Made by a program: the position numbers and the translations under genes. A stretch of 64,000 bases of DNA. It comes from Spartinivicinus ruber. GTDB taxonomy: Bacteria; Pseudomonadota; Gammaproteobacteria; Pseudomonadales; Zooshikellaceae. The notes below the pieces were generated by a model. It was not told the DNA's origin. It saw nothing but the letters and a program-made list of their open reading frames with translations, and searched no databases. Shown in pieces: positions 48,876 through 57,927 of the stretch. Positions within the stretch are counted from its first letter, which is position 1; each line of letters begins with the position of its first letter. The stretch covers positions 432,501-496,500 of the forward strand of contig NZ_CP048878.1 in the NCBI RefSeq assembly GCF_011009015.1. Reading direction: 5' to 3'.

Positions 48876-49268
48876 ATGAGTAATAAGCAAACAATTAATA
48901 CTAATAAAGCCCCTGCTGCAATTGGCACTTATTCTCAGGCGGTAAAAGTAGGTACAACGGTTTATCTATCTGGCCAGATACCACTAAACCCTGAAACTAT
49001 GGAAGTGGTGGCTGATAGTTTTGAAGCAAGTGCCGTACAGGTTTTTGAAAACTTGAAAGCCGTAGCAGAAGCGTCTGGTGGAACCTTACAGGACATCGTT
49101 AAGCTTAATATTTTTCTAACTGATCTGAGCAATTTTGCTGCACTCAATGAAATCATGGCTCGTTATTTCAAAGAGCCTTACCCTGCAAGAGCTGCTATTG
49201 GTGTAGCTGAACTCCCTAAAGGGGTTGCAGTGGAAATGGATGCAGTTATGGAGCTAGTAGAGTTGTAA
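48876..49268 (+). CDS. ridA: RidA family enamine/imine deaminase
   Basis: 130 residues (ATG 48876, SD GGAG just upstream; a GTG at 48870 adds two residues). [28 protein letters not shown] and the C-terminal [14 protein letters not shown] with its conserved Arg define RidA/YjgF. Hydrolyses reactive 2-aminoacrylate-type enamines from PLP enzymes. Position after spoT matches pseudomonads (PA5338-PA5339). Confidence 0.95.
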   Translation: MSNKQTINTNKAPAAIGTYSQAVKVGTTVYLSGQIPLNPETMEVVADSFEASAVQVFENLKAVAEASGGTLQDIVKLNIFLTDLSNFAALNEIMARYFKEPYPARAAIGVAELPKGVAVEMDAVMELVEL

Positions 49269-49276
49269 TTGTTCTC

Positions 49277-49320
49277 AAGCCAAGCTGCGATAAGCTCACT
49301 TACCACAGTTTGGCTTTTAT
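49277..49320. terminator. Terminator between ridA and the nucleotidyltransferase gene
   Basis: AAGCCAA (49277-49283) pairs with TTGGCTT (49310-49316), partly extended by GCTG/CAGT, followed by TTAT. Between convergent genes. Confidence 0.6.
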
Positions 49321-49323
49321 AGT

Positions 49324-50235
49324 TTATATAGAGTTAATCAACCGCCCTGTTAAAGTCTGTATTTGCTCTAAAGCTTGCCTGATTTCAGATTTATCTAAAT
49401 GGATAGCGCCCTCCAAAGAACCGTAGTGCATTTCCAAGCACTCAATCAGTAGTTGTTTGATTGGGGTTTTGTCTGGTTTATCCGGTAGTATTGATTTTAA
49501 GAATAATTGCTCCAGTGCATTTTCTTTGCTGGCGACAAACTCTTCCAATTCATATAGACTCCAGTCTCCACGACGTACAGATTTAAGCTGCTCTGCATGG
49601 CGATTTAATTGTAAGTCTCCTTCCAGCAATAGTTGCTCAACTTCCAATAATAAACGGACGACATGATAGGCAAATTTAACGTCGTAGCCATAAGTTTCTA
49701 ATATGGCTTTTCTGCTACCGATAGGTTCTTTGGTCTTCAGTTTATGCATTTGTGAATAAGCATAACCTTTAAATTTTGCCCAACAGCCTTTATGCAAAAA
49801 TAAATGGCGATTTTCCCGCACTTTTTCACCAATAGGTGTCGTGTGCAGTATACAGTTGCGTGGTACAAATAATGAGTCGACGATATTAGGGTTATTGTCC
49901 ATTAATAACCGGAAATATTTGGTTATCGAATAGATACAGATATCGTATTCTCGGCCTCTACCACCCATAGCTGATGGGGCTTTTATATGGTGTTGTTGAA
50001 ATTGCTCAAACCGTTGCTTAGGTTCATCAAAGCCGACGATTTCCCCAGCAAGATGTGGGAAAATATCGGTTTTCATGGGGATTGCAAATCCATAAATATC
50101 CATATCAGAAGTATCATTGGAAACACCATAAGCCACAGAGCCCATAATCACTTCATATTGGATATTGCTTTCCAAAAATTTTGGTGAGTTTTTGAGTAAG
50201 TTTTTTGATCTTAATTTCGCTACTGTACTACTCAT
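49324..50235 (-). CDS. Predicted nucleotidyltransferase linked to the Pnkp/Hen1 RNA repair genes
   Basis: 303 residues. N-terminal polymerase-beta-type core MGSVAYGVSNDTSDMDIYG with the GS motif and the Asp-x-Asp metal pair (~31-48), followed by a helical C-terminal region (LETYGYDVKFAYHVVRLL, EYDICIYSITKYFRLL). It belongs to the COG3541-like group of predicted nucleotidyltransferases. It is the third gene of a minus-strand run with hen1 and pnkp, 85 bp downstream of hen1. A plausible role is adding nucleotides to repaired RNA 3' ends or modifying an RNA/protein target, but this is inferred only. Confidence 0.75.
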   Translation of the reverse strand: MSSTVAKLRSKNLLKNSPKFLESNIQYEVIMGSVAYGVSNDTSDMDIYGFAIPMKTDIFPHLAGEIVGFDEPKQRFEQFQQHHIKAPSAMGGRGREYDICIYSITKYFRLLMDNNPNIVDSLFVPRNCILHTTPIGEKVRENRHLFLHKGCWAKFKGYAYSQMHKLKTKEPIGSRKAILETYGYDVKFAYHVVRLLLEVEQLLLEGDLQLNRHAEQLKSVRRGDWSLYELEEFVASKENALEQLFLKSILPDKPDKTPIKQLLIECLEMHYGSLEGAIHLDKSEIRQALEQIQTLTGRLINSI

Positions 50236-50296
50236 TTTTTTATCACTTTTTTGTGAAATTCTAAAGCTATTATTTAAGTTGACTCATGTTACCCTC

Positions 50297-50333
50297 AGCG
50301 AAGATAACAAAGCCTAAAAATCATTCATGAAGG
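50297..50333 (-). repeat. Dispersed intergenic repeat, copy D, overlapping the end of hen1
   Basis: On the minus strand it reads CCTTCATGAATGATTTTTAG through GTTATCTTCGCT. It overlaps 50321-50333, so the hen1 C-terminal codons (Thr-Leu-His-Glu) and TGA stop lie inside the repeat. Confidence 0.6.
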
Positions 50334-51721
50334 GTAAAAATCGCCATTTGTGTTGGTTGCCCTAGCTCTTGGTCCACCTCGCCAATACCTGAAACAGTTA
50401 CATTATAGAGATATTTATCAGCAATGGTTTGTGTCCACTCTGTAAATTGTTTTCTAGACCACTCAAAACGGTGGTCAGCATGACGTACTTGTCCAGGCTC
50501 TAAACCAAATCGCTGGTTATAATCGCTATTAGGTGTTGTGACTATAATATAAGGTGCTTTGGTATAATCAAATAACACTGTTTCTAACGCTGGCAATCTA
50601 TCTTCATCAATATGCTCAACTACTTCTATACAGCAAATGGCGTCAAAGTCTTTAATTCTCGCATCTCGACATAACAACGAGCCATGTAATAGATTAACCT
50701 GTGATTGCTGGTGTTCGGACAGTCTATCCAGTTTTAATCTGCTTTCTGCATTTGCTAAGGCTTGGCTGGATACATCTAAACCTGTTACTTGGGTGAATTG
50801 CTTACTATTAAATAACTGCTTTAATAGCTTGCCATCACCGCAACCCATATCGAGTACTTTTTTTACTGGCAAACTGGCCAGTGTTGTTAATACTTGGTCA
50901 ATCCGCTGTTTATTCAAGCTTAATGGCTTTTCAATTTGTTCTTCCTGATTATCAGCAGTAGTATTTTCTGCTACTTCAGTAGTTAATTGGTTAATAGCCA
51001 AGCGTGTATAACGCTGCTTAAAGTTTAAATAGCGGCGAATAATTAAAAACTTCTCTGGGTGTTGTTTTAACCAGTCTCCACCTTTACGTAATAATTTTTC
51101 GATTTCCTCTTCATTAATCCAGTAATGTTTGTCCTTATCTAGTACAGGAATCAACACATAAAGGTGTGACAATAAGTCAGCTAAACGGCATTGATTAGTC
51201 AATTTAACTTTAAAATAATGGCTATCACCCCACCCGCTAAACTGGTCATCTAACTCAATTGTTTCAGCAGTAATTTCATAGCCTAGCGGTTTAAATAGCT
51301 TCTCCAATAACTCGGTGCCACCACGGCAGGGTAGAGCAGCTAACTCTACAGTAAATGGCAATTTAGCTGCAACGAGTTCAGGTTTATGTTGACACTGCCC
51401 TGCCATAGCAGAGCGAAATATTTTCGCAATAGCCACACTTAAAAAAGAGTTAGCCACATAAGGCCTATCATTAACATATTGTTCCAGCTGACGATTACTG
51501 GCAGGCCCTTTAAAACTTCGAACCAGGTTAATAGGATCAACTTCCACCATTAAACTGGTAGTACAAAGTTGTTTAGTTAACTCAGGGTAGAGCACATGGG
51601 CTTTGCCATAGCTTAATTCAAACTCCTGAACTTTATCCGGGTGCTTATGCAGTAAAAAGCCCAAGTCGGCAGGCTGATAATCAGTAGCCTGATCTTTATG
51701 TAGGGTGATATTCAATAACAT
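50321..51721 (-). CDS. hen1: 3'-terminal RNA ribose 2'-O-methyltransferase Hen1
   Basis: 466 residues. N-terminal ~240 form the bacterial Hen1 ligase-activating domain (MLLNITLHKDQATDYQPADL, YVNDRPYVANSFLSVAIAK, EKLFKPLGYEI). C-terminal methyltransferase has the SAM motif VLDMGCGDGKLLK and the metal ligands in CIEVVEHIDEDRL and RHADHRFEW, the E-x-x-E-H...H set that defines Hen1. It 2'-O-methylates the 3' end being repaired before Pnkp ligates it, making the repaired RNA resistant to the same cut. 13 bp downstream of pnkp. Confidence 0.95.
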   Translation of the reverse strand: MLLNITLHKDQATDYQPADLGFLLHKHPDKVQEFELSYGKAHVLYPELTKQLCTTSLMVEVDPINLVRSFKGPASNRQLEQYVNDRPYVANSFLSVAIAKIFRSAMAGQCQHKPELVAAKLPFTVELAALPCRGGTELLEKLFKPLGYEITAETIELDDQFSGWGDSHYFKVKLTNQCRLADLLSHLYVLIPVLDKDKHYWINEEEIEKLLRKGGDWLKQHPEKFLIIRRYLNFKQRYTRLAINQLTTEVAENTTADNQEEQIEKPLSLNKQRIDQVLTTLASLPVKKVLDMGCGDGKLLKQLFNSKQFTQVTGLDVSSQALANAESRLKLDRLSEHQQSQVNLLHGSLLCRDARIKDFDAICCIEVVEHIDEDRLPALETVLFDYTKAPYIIVTTPNSDYNQRFGLEPGQVRHADHRFEWSRKQFTEWTQTIADKYLYNVTVSGIGEVDQELGQPTQMAIFTLHE

Positions 51722-51734
51722 TCTTCTTTACCAC

Positions 51735-54311
51735 TTATAATCTGGGGTCAACTGGTTCTGTCGTCGAGGCCACCAGCCCAACAATGCATTCATGAATTTC
51801 ACGTAATGGATTTTTATTAACAAAACGTTCAAGTGCTTCAATACCAAGGGCAAACTCCCTTAAGGCTAAACGACGCTTCTTACCCAAACTACGTTTTTTT
51901 AATTCATGTAAATGCTCTGGCATTGAATAATTAGGCCCATAAATAATGCGTAAATATTCTGGTCCTCTGACTTTTAACGCCGGTTGAACCCACCCATTTT
52001 CACCTTTACAGATAAATTCCATGGGTTTGACTACAATGCCTTCACCGCCATTAGCGACTAAACGGTGCCACCAATCGATAGCCTGTTGCTGCTCATCGGC
52101 TAGCGTTAAATCCACTACTTTATATGCAGTGGCTTGAATCAACCTATTACTGTTATCAGCCAGTTGCTTTATTAAATTCATATGCCATAAATGATCTTTA
52201 TCACTATGCACTGCATCTTCGGTAGCCATGATATGGAAGGGGGCTAGCTTGATATCAGCTAATCCATTCACAGGCCAACAATAGTGCTGATAGGACTCAC
52301 GAAATGCTTTCGCATTGTCAGTAGCAACGTTTGCTTTTTGTAATAGGGCCTCTACAGCCAGGCCACGGTTTTCTGCTTTTTTTAAGGTTTCAGCCATTGC
52401 TGGATAAATAGCATTAGCTGCACTACCCACAGAAGCATATTGCTGCCTGATTAATTCCATTGCTTTGGCAGACCAGGGCATTAATTCGCAGTCTAATGTC
52501 ATCCAGTCGGTATTTAACTCATCCCATAAACCTGCTTGAGTAATACTGTTAGCGACTTGATCGATAAATTCAGCTTCTAACTGCTTGTTATTAAAAAAGC
52601 GTCGGCCAGTTCGGGTATAACAAATTCCCTGTTCACCTGATGTGATACCAAATCGTTGCTCTGCAACTTCAGTTGTTTTACATACTTGCACAATTGCCCG
52701 AGAGCCCATATGTTTTTCTTCACAAACTACCTGTAGTACACCCTGGCTTTCGTAATAATCAAAAGCTTCTTGTGGGTGCTCCAATAATTCAGGTAATTTA
52801 CTGGTGGCACAAGGTGACATCGTCGGTGGCAAATAATTTAACCATTTAGGATGTACAGTAAAGCGACTTAATTGCTCTAACGCTGCCGCTGCATAGTAAG
52901 GCTCTACACAAATGGTATTTTTAATGCTGGTTTTGATAAAGCGTTTGCCTGTAACATCTTCAATATTTAAAACTTCGTCATCCTGTTGCTGAGAAGATAA
53001 TGATGACTCAGGATTTAAAGGCTTAGATGGCTCATAATAAACCTGTTTTGCCGGTACGCTTAATAGCTCTTTTTCTGGGTAGCGCATAGCAGTTAATTCA
53101 CCACCAAATACACAACCTGTATCCAAACAAATAGTGTTATTAAAAAACTCAGCTTCAGGTACTGGAGTATGACCATATACGACCAGTGCTTTACCACGAT
53201 AATCCTTAGCCCAGTTATAACGCACAGGTAAACCGTATTCGTCTTTTTCGCCTGTGGTTTCACCATATAAAGCGAATGAACGAACAGTACCAGAGCCGCG
53301 GCCCTGATAGGCTTCTTTCATTCCTGCATGAGCAACTACCAGTTTGCCATCATCTAGAACAAAGTGGCTAACCAGGCTATTGATAAAGTCTTTCAGTTTT
53401 TCAATAAATTCCGGTGTTTCTTCAGCCAGTTGTTCCATAGTTTCAGCCAAGCCATGGCTTAAATTGACATTTTTGCCCGATAATTTTCGCAGTAATTTAT
53501 TTTCATGATTACCAGGAATACAAATAGCCGCATTTTGCGCCACCATATCCATAACCAGCCTCAATACATGGTTGCTTTTTGGACCACGGTCAACCAAGTC
53601 ACCTAAAAATATAACTTTGCGGCCTTCAGGGGCTGTAACCTGGTAAGTAAGCTCGTGATTATCAGTTTGAGTCATTTGATAGCCCAGCTTTTCCAACAAC
53701 ATTATTAATTCATCGAAACAGCCATGAACATCGCCAATAATATCAAACGGCCCTTGTTCATATTTTTTGTTAGTCCAAAGTGGTACTCGCTTAATCTGCG
53801 CTTTTTCTATTTGCTCTGGATTTAATGCATAGGTATGACGAAAGCCTTCTTTTTTCAGCCGCTTTAATGAACTTCTTAATTGTCTGGCTTGATTGCGAAC
53901 CACATGAGGGCCGAACTGACGGTCGGGTCGAGACTGATTTCGCTCATGGCACTCTTTTTCCGGTGTATTTAAAACCACAGCTACAGGTAAACAATGATTA
54001 GCTTTGGCAATTTTTAGTAAGGATTTTCTTGCCTCAGCCTGTACATTAGTGGCATCAATAACTGTCAGTAAACCTCGCTGTAGGCGCTTATCAGCGATTA
54101 AATGCAAAACATCAAAAGCTTCTTTTGATGCGCTTTGATCATTTTCATTATCAGCCACTAAGCCACGGCAAAAATCAGAAGAGATAATTTCTGTTGGTAA
54201 AAAATGCTGTTTAGCAAAAGTAGACTTACCGGAGCCGGAAGCTCCCATCAGCATAACCAGTGAAAGTTCGGGTATTTCGATAGTGTATCTTGTTAAATTT
54301 GAATCTGTCAT
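51735..54311 (-). CDS. pnkp: Polynucleotide kinase-phosphatase Pnkp (RNA repair)
   Basis: About 858 residues with three catalytic modules: 5' kinase with P-loop MGASGSGKSTFAKQ (~20-33); Mn2+ phosphatase with DIIGDVHGCFDE, FLGDLVDRGPKSN, IPGNHENKLL (~195-275); and a C-terminal nucleotidyl (ligase) domain with motif I EEKHMGSRAIVQV (Lys nucleophile) and NGGEGIVVKPM (motif IV-like). Together with Hen1 it repairs ribotoxin-cut tRNAs. Start taken as ATG 54311; an in-frame TTG at 54335 would add 8 residues. First gene of the cassette; the spacer to engB holds a weak hairpin at 54527-54552 (CCCCCTTT...AAAGGGGG). Confidence 0.95.
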   Translation of the reverse strand: MTDSNLTRYTIEIPELSLVMLMGASGSGKSTFAKQHFLPTEIISSDFCRGLVADNENDQSASKEAFDVLHLIADKRLQRGLLTVIDATNVQAEARKSLLKIAKANHCLPVAVVLNTPEKECHERNQSRPDRQFGPHVVRNQARQLRSSLKRLKKEGFRHTYALNPEQIEKAQIKRVPLWTNKKYEQGPFDIIGDVHGCFDELIMLLEKLGYQMTQTDNHELTYQVTAPEGRKVIFLGDLVDRGPKSNHVLRLVMDMVAQNAAICIPGNHENKLLRKLSGKNVNLSHGLAETMEQLAEETPEFIEKLKDFINSLVSHFVLDDGKLVVAHAGMKEAYQGRGSGTVRSFALYGETTGEKDEYGLPVRYNWAKDYRGKALVVYGHTPVPEAEFFNNTICLDTGCVFGGELTAMRYPEKELLSVPAKQVYYEPSKPLNPESSLSSQQQDDEVLNIEDVTGKRFIKTSIKNTICVEPYYAAAALEQLSRFTVHPKWLNYLPPTMSPCATSKLPELLEHPQEAFDYYESQGVLQVVCEEKHMGSRAIVQVCKTTEVAEQRFGITSGEQGICYTRTGRRFFNNKQLEAEFIDQVANSITQAGLWDELNTDWMTLDCELMPWSAKAMELIRQQYASVGSAANAIYPAMAETLKKAENRGLAVEALLQKANVATDNAKAFRESYQHYCWPVNGLADIKLAPFHIMATEDAVHSDKDHLWHMNLIKQLADNSNRLIQATAYKVVDLTLADEQQQAIDWWHRLVANGGEGIVVKPMEFICKGENGWVQPALKVRGPEYLRIIYGPNYSMPEHLHELKKRSLGKKRRLALREFALGIEALERFVNKNPLREIHECIVGLVASTTEPVDPRL

Positions 54312-54526
54312 AAAACTGTTTACTAGATAACTCAAAACTTTAATGTTTAATTTCTTAACTCCTAAAAGCAGTTATTGTGCCAACATATGACCTGTAATCT
54401 ATCTGACTGTTTTTGATAGATTTTTTCTTGGTGTAGGAGTTGTGAGGGATAATTGGACGAGTGAAATATTATCTATTGAGATAAACGGTGAACTATATGG
54501 ATTGTGTTTGGGGGGATTGCGAAAAC

Positions 54527-54557
54527 AGTTTCCCCCTTTTTCAAAGGGGGAGGCTGG
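54527..54557. terminator. Hairpin between pnkp and engB
   Basis: TTTCCCCCTTTTTCAAAGGGGGAGG forms a short CCCCCTTT/AAAGGGGG stem in two pieces. It lies downstream of engB on the minus strand and may end its transcript. Confidence 0.5.
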
Positions 54558-54579
54558 ATAGTGCTAACTCTTTATTAAC

Positions 54580-55200
54580 TTAATCTTCCTGCAACCACCC
54601 TGATAGTTTCACCCGCAATTCATCGACACCTGTTTTCTTTAAAGCTGAAAACAGTTGCACACTAATTGGGTTATGGTAGCTGCCTATGATTGATTGCAGT
54701 TTGCTCAATGTTTGCTTGGCTGCACCGTATTTCAATTTATCAGCTTTAGTAAGCAGGATATGTAATGGCATTTCGCAAGAGTTAGCCCATTGCATTACCA
54801 TCAGGTCAAAATCTTTCAATGGATGGCGAATATCCATCATTAGCACTATACCCATCAGGCATTGGCGTTGACTTAAGTACTGCTCAAGGTGATATTGCCA
54901 TTGTTTTTTCATCTCTTCTGGCACTTTGGCATAGCCATAGCCAGGCAGGTCTACTAATCGTTGCAGATCAGAAATAGAGAAAAAATTAATCAACTGGGTA
55001 CGACCTGGCGTTTTGCTGGTTCGAGCTAACTTTTTCGAGCCGGTCAGAGTATTAAGTGCACTAGACTTTCCAGCATTAGAGCGGCCTGCAAAGGCCACCT
55101 CGTAGCCTTGATCTTCTGGGCACTGGGATAAATTACTAGCACTGGTTAAAAACTGTGCTTTTTGAAAATTAACAAGTTTAATTTGATCTGACTCAGTCAT
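54580..55200 (-). CDS. engB: Ribosome biogenesis GTP-binding protein EngB (YsxC/YihA)
   Basis: 206-residue essential small GTPase for 50S assembly. G1 [15 protein letters not shown]3 [12 protein letters not shown], and G4 LLTKADKL are intact. Divergent from the cytochrome c4 gene, the same pair as in pseudomonads. Confidence 0.97.
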   Translation of the reverse strand: MTESDQIKLVNFQKAQFLTSASNLSQCPEDQGYEVAFAGRSNAGKSSALNTLTGSKKLARTSKTPGRTQLINFFSISDLQRLVDLPGYGYAKVPEEMKKQWQYHLEQYLSQRQCLMGIVLMMDIRHPLKDFDLMVMQWANSCEMPLHILLTKADKLKYGAAKQTLSKLQSIIGSYHNPISVQLFSALKKTGVDELRVKLSGWLQED

Positions 55201-55568
55201 AGTGGCTGCTAGTTACATCATAATTTCTGGCTGGTTGAGATGCTTTCTACTTTAGCAAGCCAGACTACACTGGATGCAAGACAGTTGAGCAATTTTAAGA
55301 AAGCAGCTCGCAGAGCGTTCACGTTGCGGCAGAGAATAGTATATAATGGCGCCGATTTGCCATAGCAGGTGATGAAATAGTGATAACTGCCGACTTATTG
55401 ATCACCTATGGTCTGGAGATAATTGATTAACAAGGGTCTTGGTAGTGCATAGCTAATACAAAAGTATAGCTTTAGTAAACAGGGCTACTGTTAACATACT
55501 TGATAAACTGTCGTGTAGCCCGGGCTGGGTGTACTGCAATATCAACGTAATAAAGTTTGGATTAGCTG
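55201..55568. other. Divergent spacer between engB and cytochrome c4
   Basis: About 370 bp without a gene. A good -10 box TATAAT (55342-55347) with TTCACG 18 bp upstream (55318-55323) suggests a plus-strand promoter with a ~215-nt leader to the cytochrome gene. The leader has a 7-bp inverted pair AGGTGAT/ATCACCT (55367-55373, 55401-55407). A small RNA or structured leader cannot be excluded. Confidence 0.4.
55318..55347 (+). promoter_or_regulatory. Putative sigma-70 promoter upstream of cytochrome c4
   Basis: TTCACG, 18-bp spacer, TATAAT (perfect -10). Motif match only. Confidence 0.4.
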
Positions 55569-56210
55569 ATGAAAAAAGTTTTGATAGGCGTGATGTTGAC
55601 AATCGGTGTGACAGGCCTAGCCCATGCCGGTGGGGACAAAAATGCTGGAAAAGAAAAAGCAGCTGTTTGTGGTGCTTGCCATGGCCCTACAGGAGTTAGT
55701 GCTGCAGATAACTTTCCAAACCTGGCAGGACAAGGTGAGCGCTACTTAATCAAGCAAATTACTGATATTAAGGATAAAAAACGGGTTGTGCTGGAAATGA
55801 CTGGTATGACAGAAAATTTATCTGAGCAGGATATAGCAGATATTGCAGCGTTCTATGCCAGCCAGCCAGCACCTTTGAGTGTAGTTCCCAAAAATAAGAT
55901 AGAACCAAAAGACAGCAAAGGAACGGTAGACTTAAAGTTAGCCGAAAGGTTATATCGAGCGGGAGACCTGAAAAAAGGTGTACCAGCCTGTACGTCTTGT
56001 CATATGCCAACAGGAAAAGGTAATGCATATGCTGGATTCCCTCGTTTGGCTGGTCAACATGCCAAGTATGTTGCTAAACAGCTAACTGATTTCCGGGAAG
56101 GCGATCGAGTTAATGATGGCGATACAAAAATTATGCGAGCAATCGCTGAAAAACTAAGCAATAAAGAAATTCAGGCATTGTCTTTTTATGTACAAGGCTT
56201 GTATAAGTAA
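55569..56210 (+). CDS. Di-heme cytochrome c4
   Basis: 213 residues with signal peptide (MKKVLIGVMLTIGVTGLAHA) and two CxxCH heme sites, CGACH (~residue 35) and CTSCH (~142), in two homologous halves (NFPNLAGQGERYLIKQ and GFPRLAGQHAKYVAKQ). Periplasmic electron carrier to terminal oxidases. In pseudomonads the same gene precedes dsbA. Strong terminator follows. Confidence 0.93.
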   Translation: MKKVLIGVMLTIGVTGLAHAGGDKNAGKEKAAVCGACHGPTGVSAADNFPNLAGQGERYLIKQITDIKDKKRVVLEMTGMTENLSEQDIADIAAFYASQPAPLSVVPKNKIEPKDSKGTVDLKLAERLYRAGDLKKGVPACTSCHMPTGKGNAYAGFPRLAGQHAKYVAKQLTDFREGDRVNDGDTKIMRAIAEKLSNKEIQALSFYVQGLYK

Positions 56211-56262
56211 GACTTTGTTGTGTTATTACCTGCTAATAAGTCATAGCAAGTAAAGTAATTAA

Positions 56263-56298
56263 ATAAAAGGCTGCTAAACGTTAGTAGCAGCCTTTTAT
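56263..56298 (+). terminator. Strong terminator after cytochrome c4
   Basis: Perfect 14-bp inverted repeat ATAAAAGGCTGCTA/TAGCAGCCTTTTAT with an 8-base loop. Symmetric enough to act in both directions, also serving the convergent minus-strand gene. Confidence 0.85.
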
Positions 56299-56300
56299 AG

Positions 56301-56337
56301 CCTTCTTGAATGATTTTTAGGGTTTGTTGTCTTCGCT
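56301..56337 (+). repeat. Dispersed intergenic repeat, copy C
   Basis: CCTTCTTGAATGATTTTTAG then GGTTTGTTGTCTTCGCT; starts three bases after the cytochrome c4 terminator stem. Copies A, B and D are listed separately. Confidence 0.6.
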
Positions 56338-56385
56338 AAAACCACTCGCTTTGTTTATATTTCATAGCGAATATGTTTGTGGCGG

Positions 56386-56919
56386 TTATTCTTGCTCTTT
56401 CGGTCCTAGCTCTACTTTTGATAATACTTCGTCGAAGTTTACACAGCTTTCTCTTGGGGTGCATACCACCATTGCTTCAACCACCCAAGGGCCTTTAAAC
56501 GCAACATAGTTTTTCTCAATAGTCTCATATTTTTGTAGAGTCGTTTTGGTTTCAGAGACAGCAAACTGCTCGCCAGCAATCTTCATTTCATAAACATCTT
56601 TAATTGGCTTAGTGTTCTCTTCAAACTTGGTTTGTTTTTGGAATTCTGCAGGTGATTTGGCATCACCATCATTAGGTGAAACAGCAATAGCAAAGACACT
56701 AAGGGTACGTTCTTTGTGTGCTTCAAAGAGGTCTTGGTCATCAAGTTTGGCTATATAGGTCGTTTTACCTTTATTCTCTTGTTTGCTTTGAGTGTTTGAC
56801 TCAACAATACTCCAGTCACTCGGTAGAGTTATATGTACGATGACAGGCCTACGCTCCTCTCCCCAAGCAATAGAGGCTATCAAATAACAGCCTATAAACA
56901 TTGATAGAAAAACTTTCAT
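56386..56919 (-). CDS. Exported protein of unknown function
   Basis: 177 residues from MKVFLSMFIGCYLIASIAWG, a clear signal peptide with GGGAGAAG as ribosome binding site. The mature part is polar and beta-rich (PVIVHITLPSDWSIV, YVAFKGPWVVEAMVVC) with two cysteines near the end (VVCTPRESCVNFDEVL) that could form a disulfide in the periplasm. I do not recognise a family. It is absent from the equivalent Pseudomonas block, so it is an insertion between cytochrome c4 and dsbA. Confidence 0.65.
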   Translation of the reverse strand: MKVFLSMFIGCYLIASIAWGEERRPVIVHITLPSDWSIVESNTQSKQENKGKTTYIAKLDDQDLFEAHKERTLSVFAIAVSPNDGDAKSPAEFQKQTKFEENTKPIKDVYEMKIAGEQFAVSETKTTLQKYETIEKNYVAFKGPWVVEAMVVCTPRESCVNFDEVLSKVELGPKEQE

Positions 56920-57298
56920 AATGTACTTCTCCCTGATAGCGACCGCCACCAATTAATAGAATAGTGACTAGCCATATGCCCAGAATCTTTGATATTCGGA
57001 TGAGCAATGATATACCTTCAGTTAAATATAACTGTTTACAGTCTAGTTGCTTGAGGGAGAGTCCTGTTAACAATAATTGGCAACCATTATTGCTTTGAAT
57101 ATTTCATCAAGTTATGGCTCATTAGCTAAAAACGAGCTGTATTATGAAATGGGTTGGTGTAAGCACAGTAAATTTAGCTGTAGTTTGAAAATATATTTTG
57201 CATGGTTGTTTATATGGCTTTTTCTATTTAATTGACTAATGACAAATTATTCGGATTTATTTAGTGTAGATAACTTTTAAACTACACTCATTAAAGTT
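56920..57298. other. AT-rich spacer between the exported protein and the prepilin gene
   Basis: About 380 bp, divergent, without a credible gene or clear hairpin. Confidence 0.35.
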
Positions 57299-57319
57299 AT
57301 GTTTTTTGGTGTTACTTTA

Positions 57320-57772
57320 ATGGTGTATTTTAAGCATCCAGGCTTCACATTGATTGAGGTGATGATTGTTGTTGCAATTATCGGCATTCTGGCAGCAGTC
57401 TCTATTCCTGTTTATTTGGACTATGTGGTTAGAGCTAGAGCTAGCGAGGTCCTTAGCTTTGCTAGCATTGGTAAAGCAGACTTGTTGGAAGCTTATTCAG
57501 GGGAAGGAAGTATGCCCCAAGCTAATGATCAGGTTGTTGTGAACTTTATAGGAAAACTATCAGCATCTAAATATATTCAAACTGCTACACCTTTTCGAGA
57601 CAGTGACACTAAAATGACAGTGACTGCAACGTTAACCAACGAGCTAGGCTCTGGGCTTGGAGGAAAAACCTGGAGTTTTGTTTATGCTGTGGATGGAGGT
57701 GGAAAAGGGATGTCGCTTGATTGCTCAACTGCAACTTTGAGTACATCATACCGTCCTGCATCTTGTCGCTAG
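57320..57772 (+). CDS. Orphan type IV major-pilin-like prepilin
   Basis: About 150 residues. Prepilin peptidase site at [20 protein letters not shown], then the alpha1-N hydrophobic helix, a variable globular domain and a C-terminal disulfide region with two cysteines ([15 protein letters not shown]). The short leader MVYFKHPG fits type IVa pilins; ATG 57299 would give a 15-residue leader. No assembly genes lie nearby, so it depends on machinery elsewhere, or serves as a minor pilin or pseudopilin. It interrupts the c4-dsbA block seen in pseudomonads. Confidence 0.85.
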   Translation: MVYFKHPGFTLIEVMIVVAIIGILAAVSIPVYLDYVVRARASEVLSFASIGKADLLEAYSGEGSMPQANDQVVVNFIGKLSASKYIQTATPFRDSDTKMTVTATLTNELGSGLGGKTWSFVYAVDGGGKGMSLDCSTATLSTSYRPASCR

Positions 57773-57811
57773 TTTCTGGGATTTAATTAATCCTGTTCCT
57801 ACCTATCTTAT

Positions 57812-57830
57812 AAGGCTCATGAAGCCTTTA
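57812..57830 (+). terminator. Weak terminator after the prepilin gene
   Basis: AAGGCT (57812-57817) pairs with AGCCTT (57823-57828) followed by TA-rich sequence. Short stem, low confidence. Confidence 0.35.
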
Positions 57831-57927
57831 CTATTTTCAAAATTTGCTTGATTAGAGCAACCTTTTTGGTAAAGCTACTGTCAAATCAAAATCATTATCT
57901 TCAACAACTAGGAGTGAAAAACAGACT

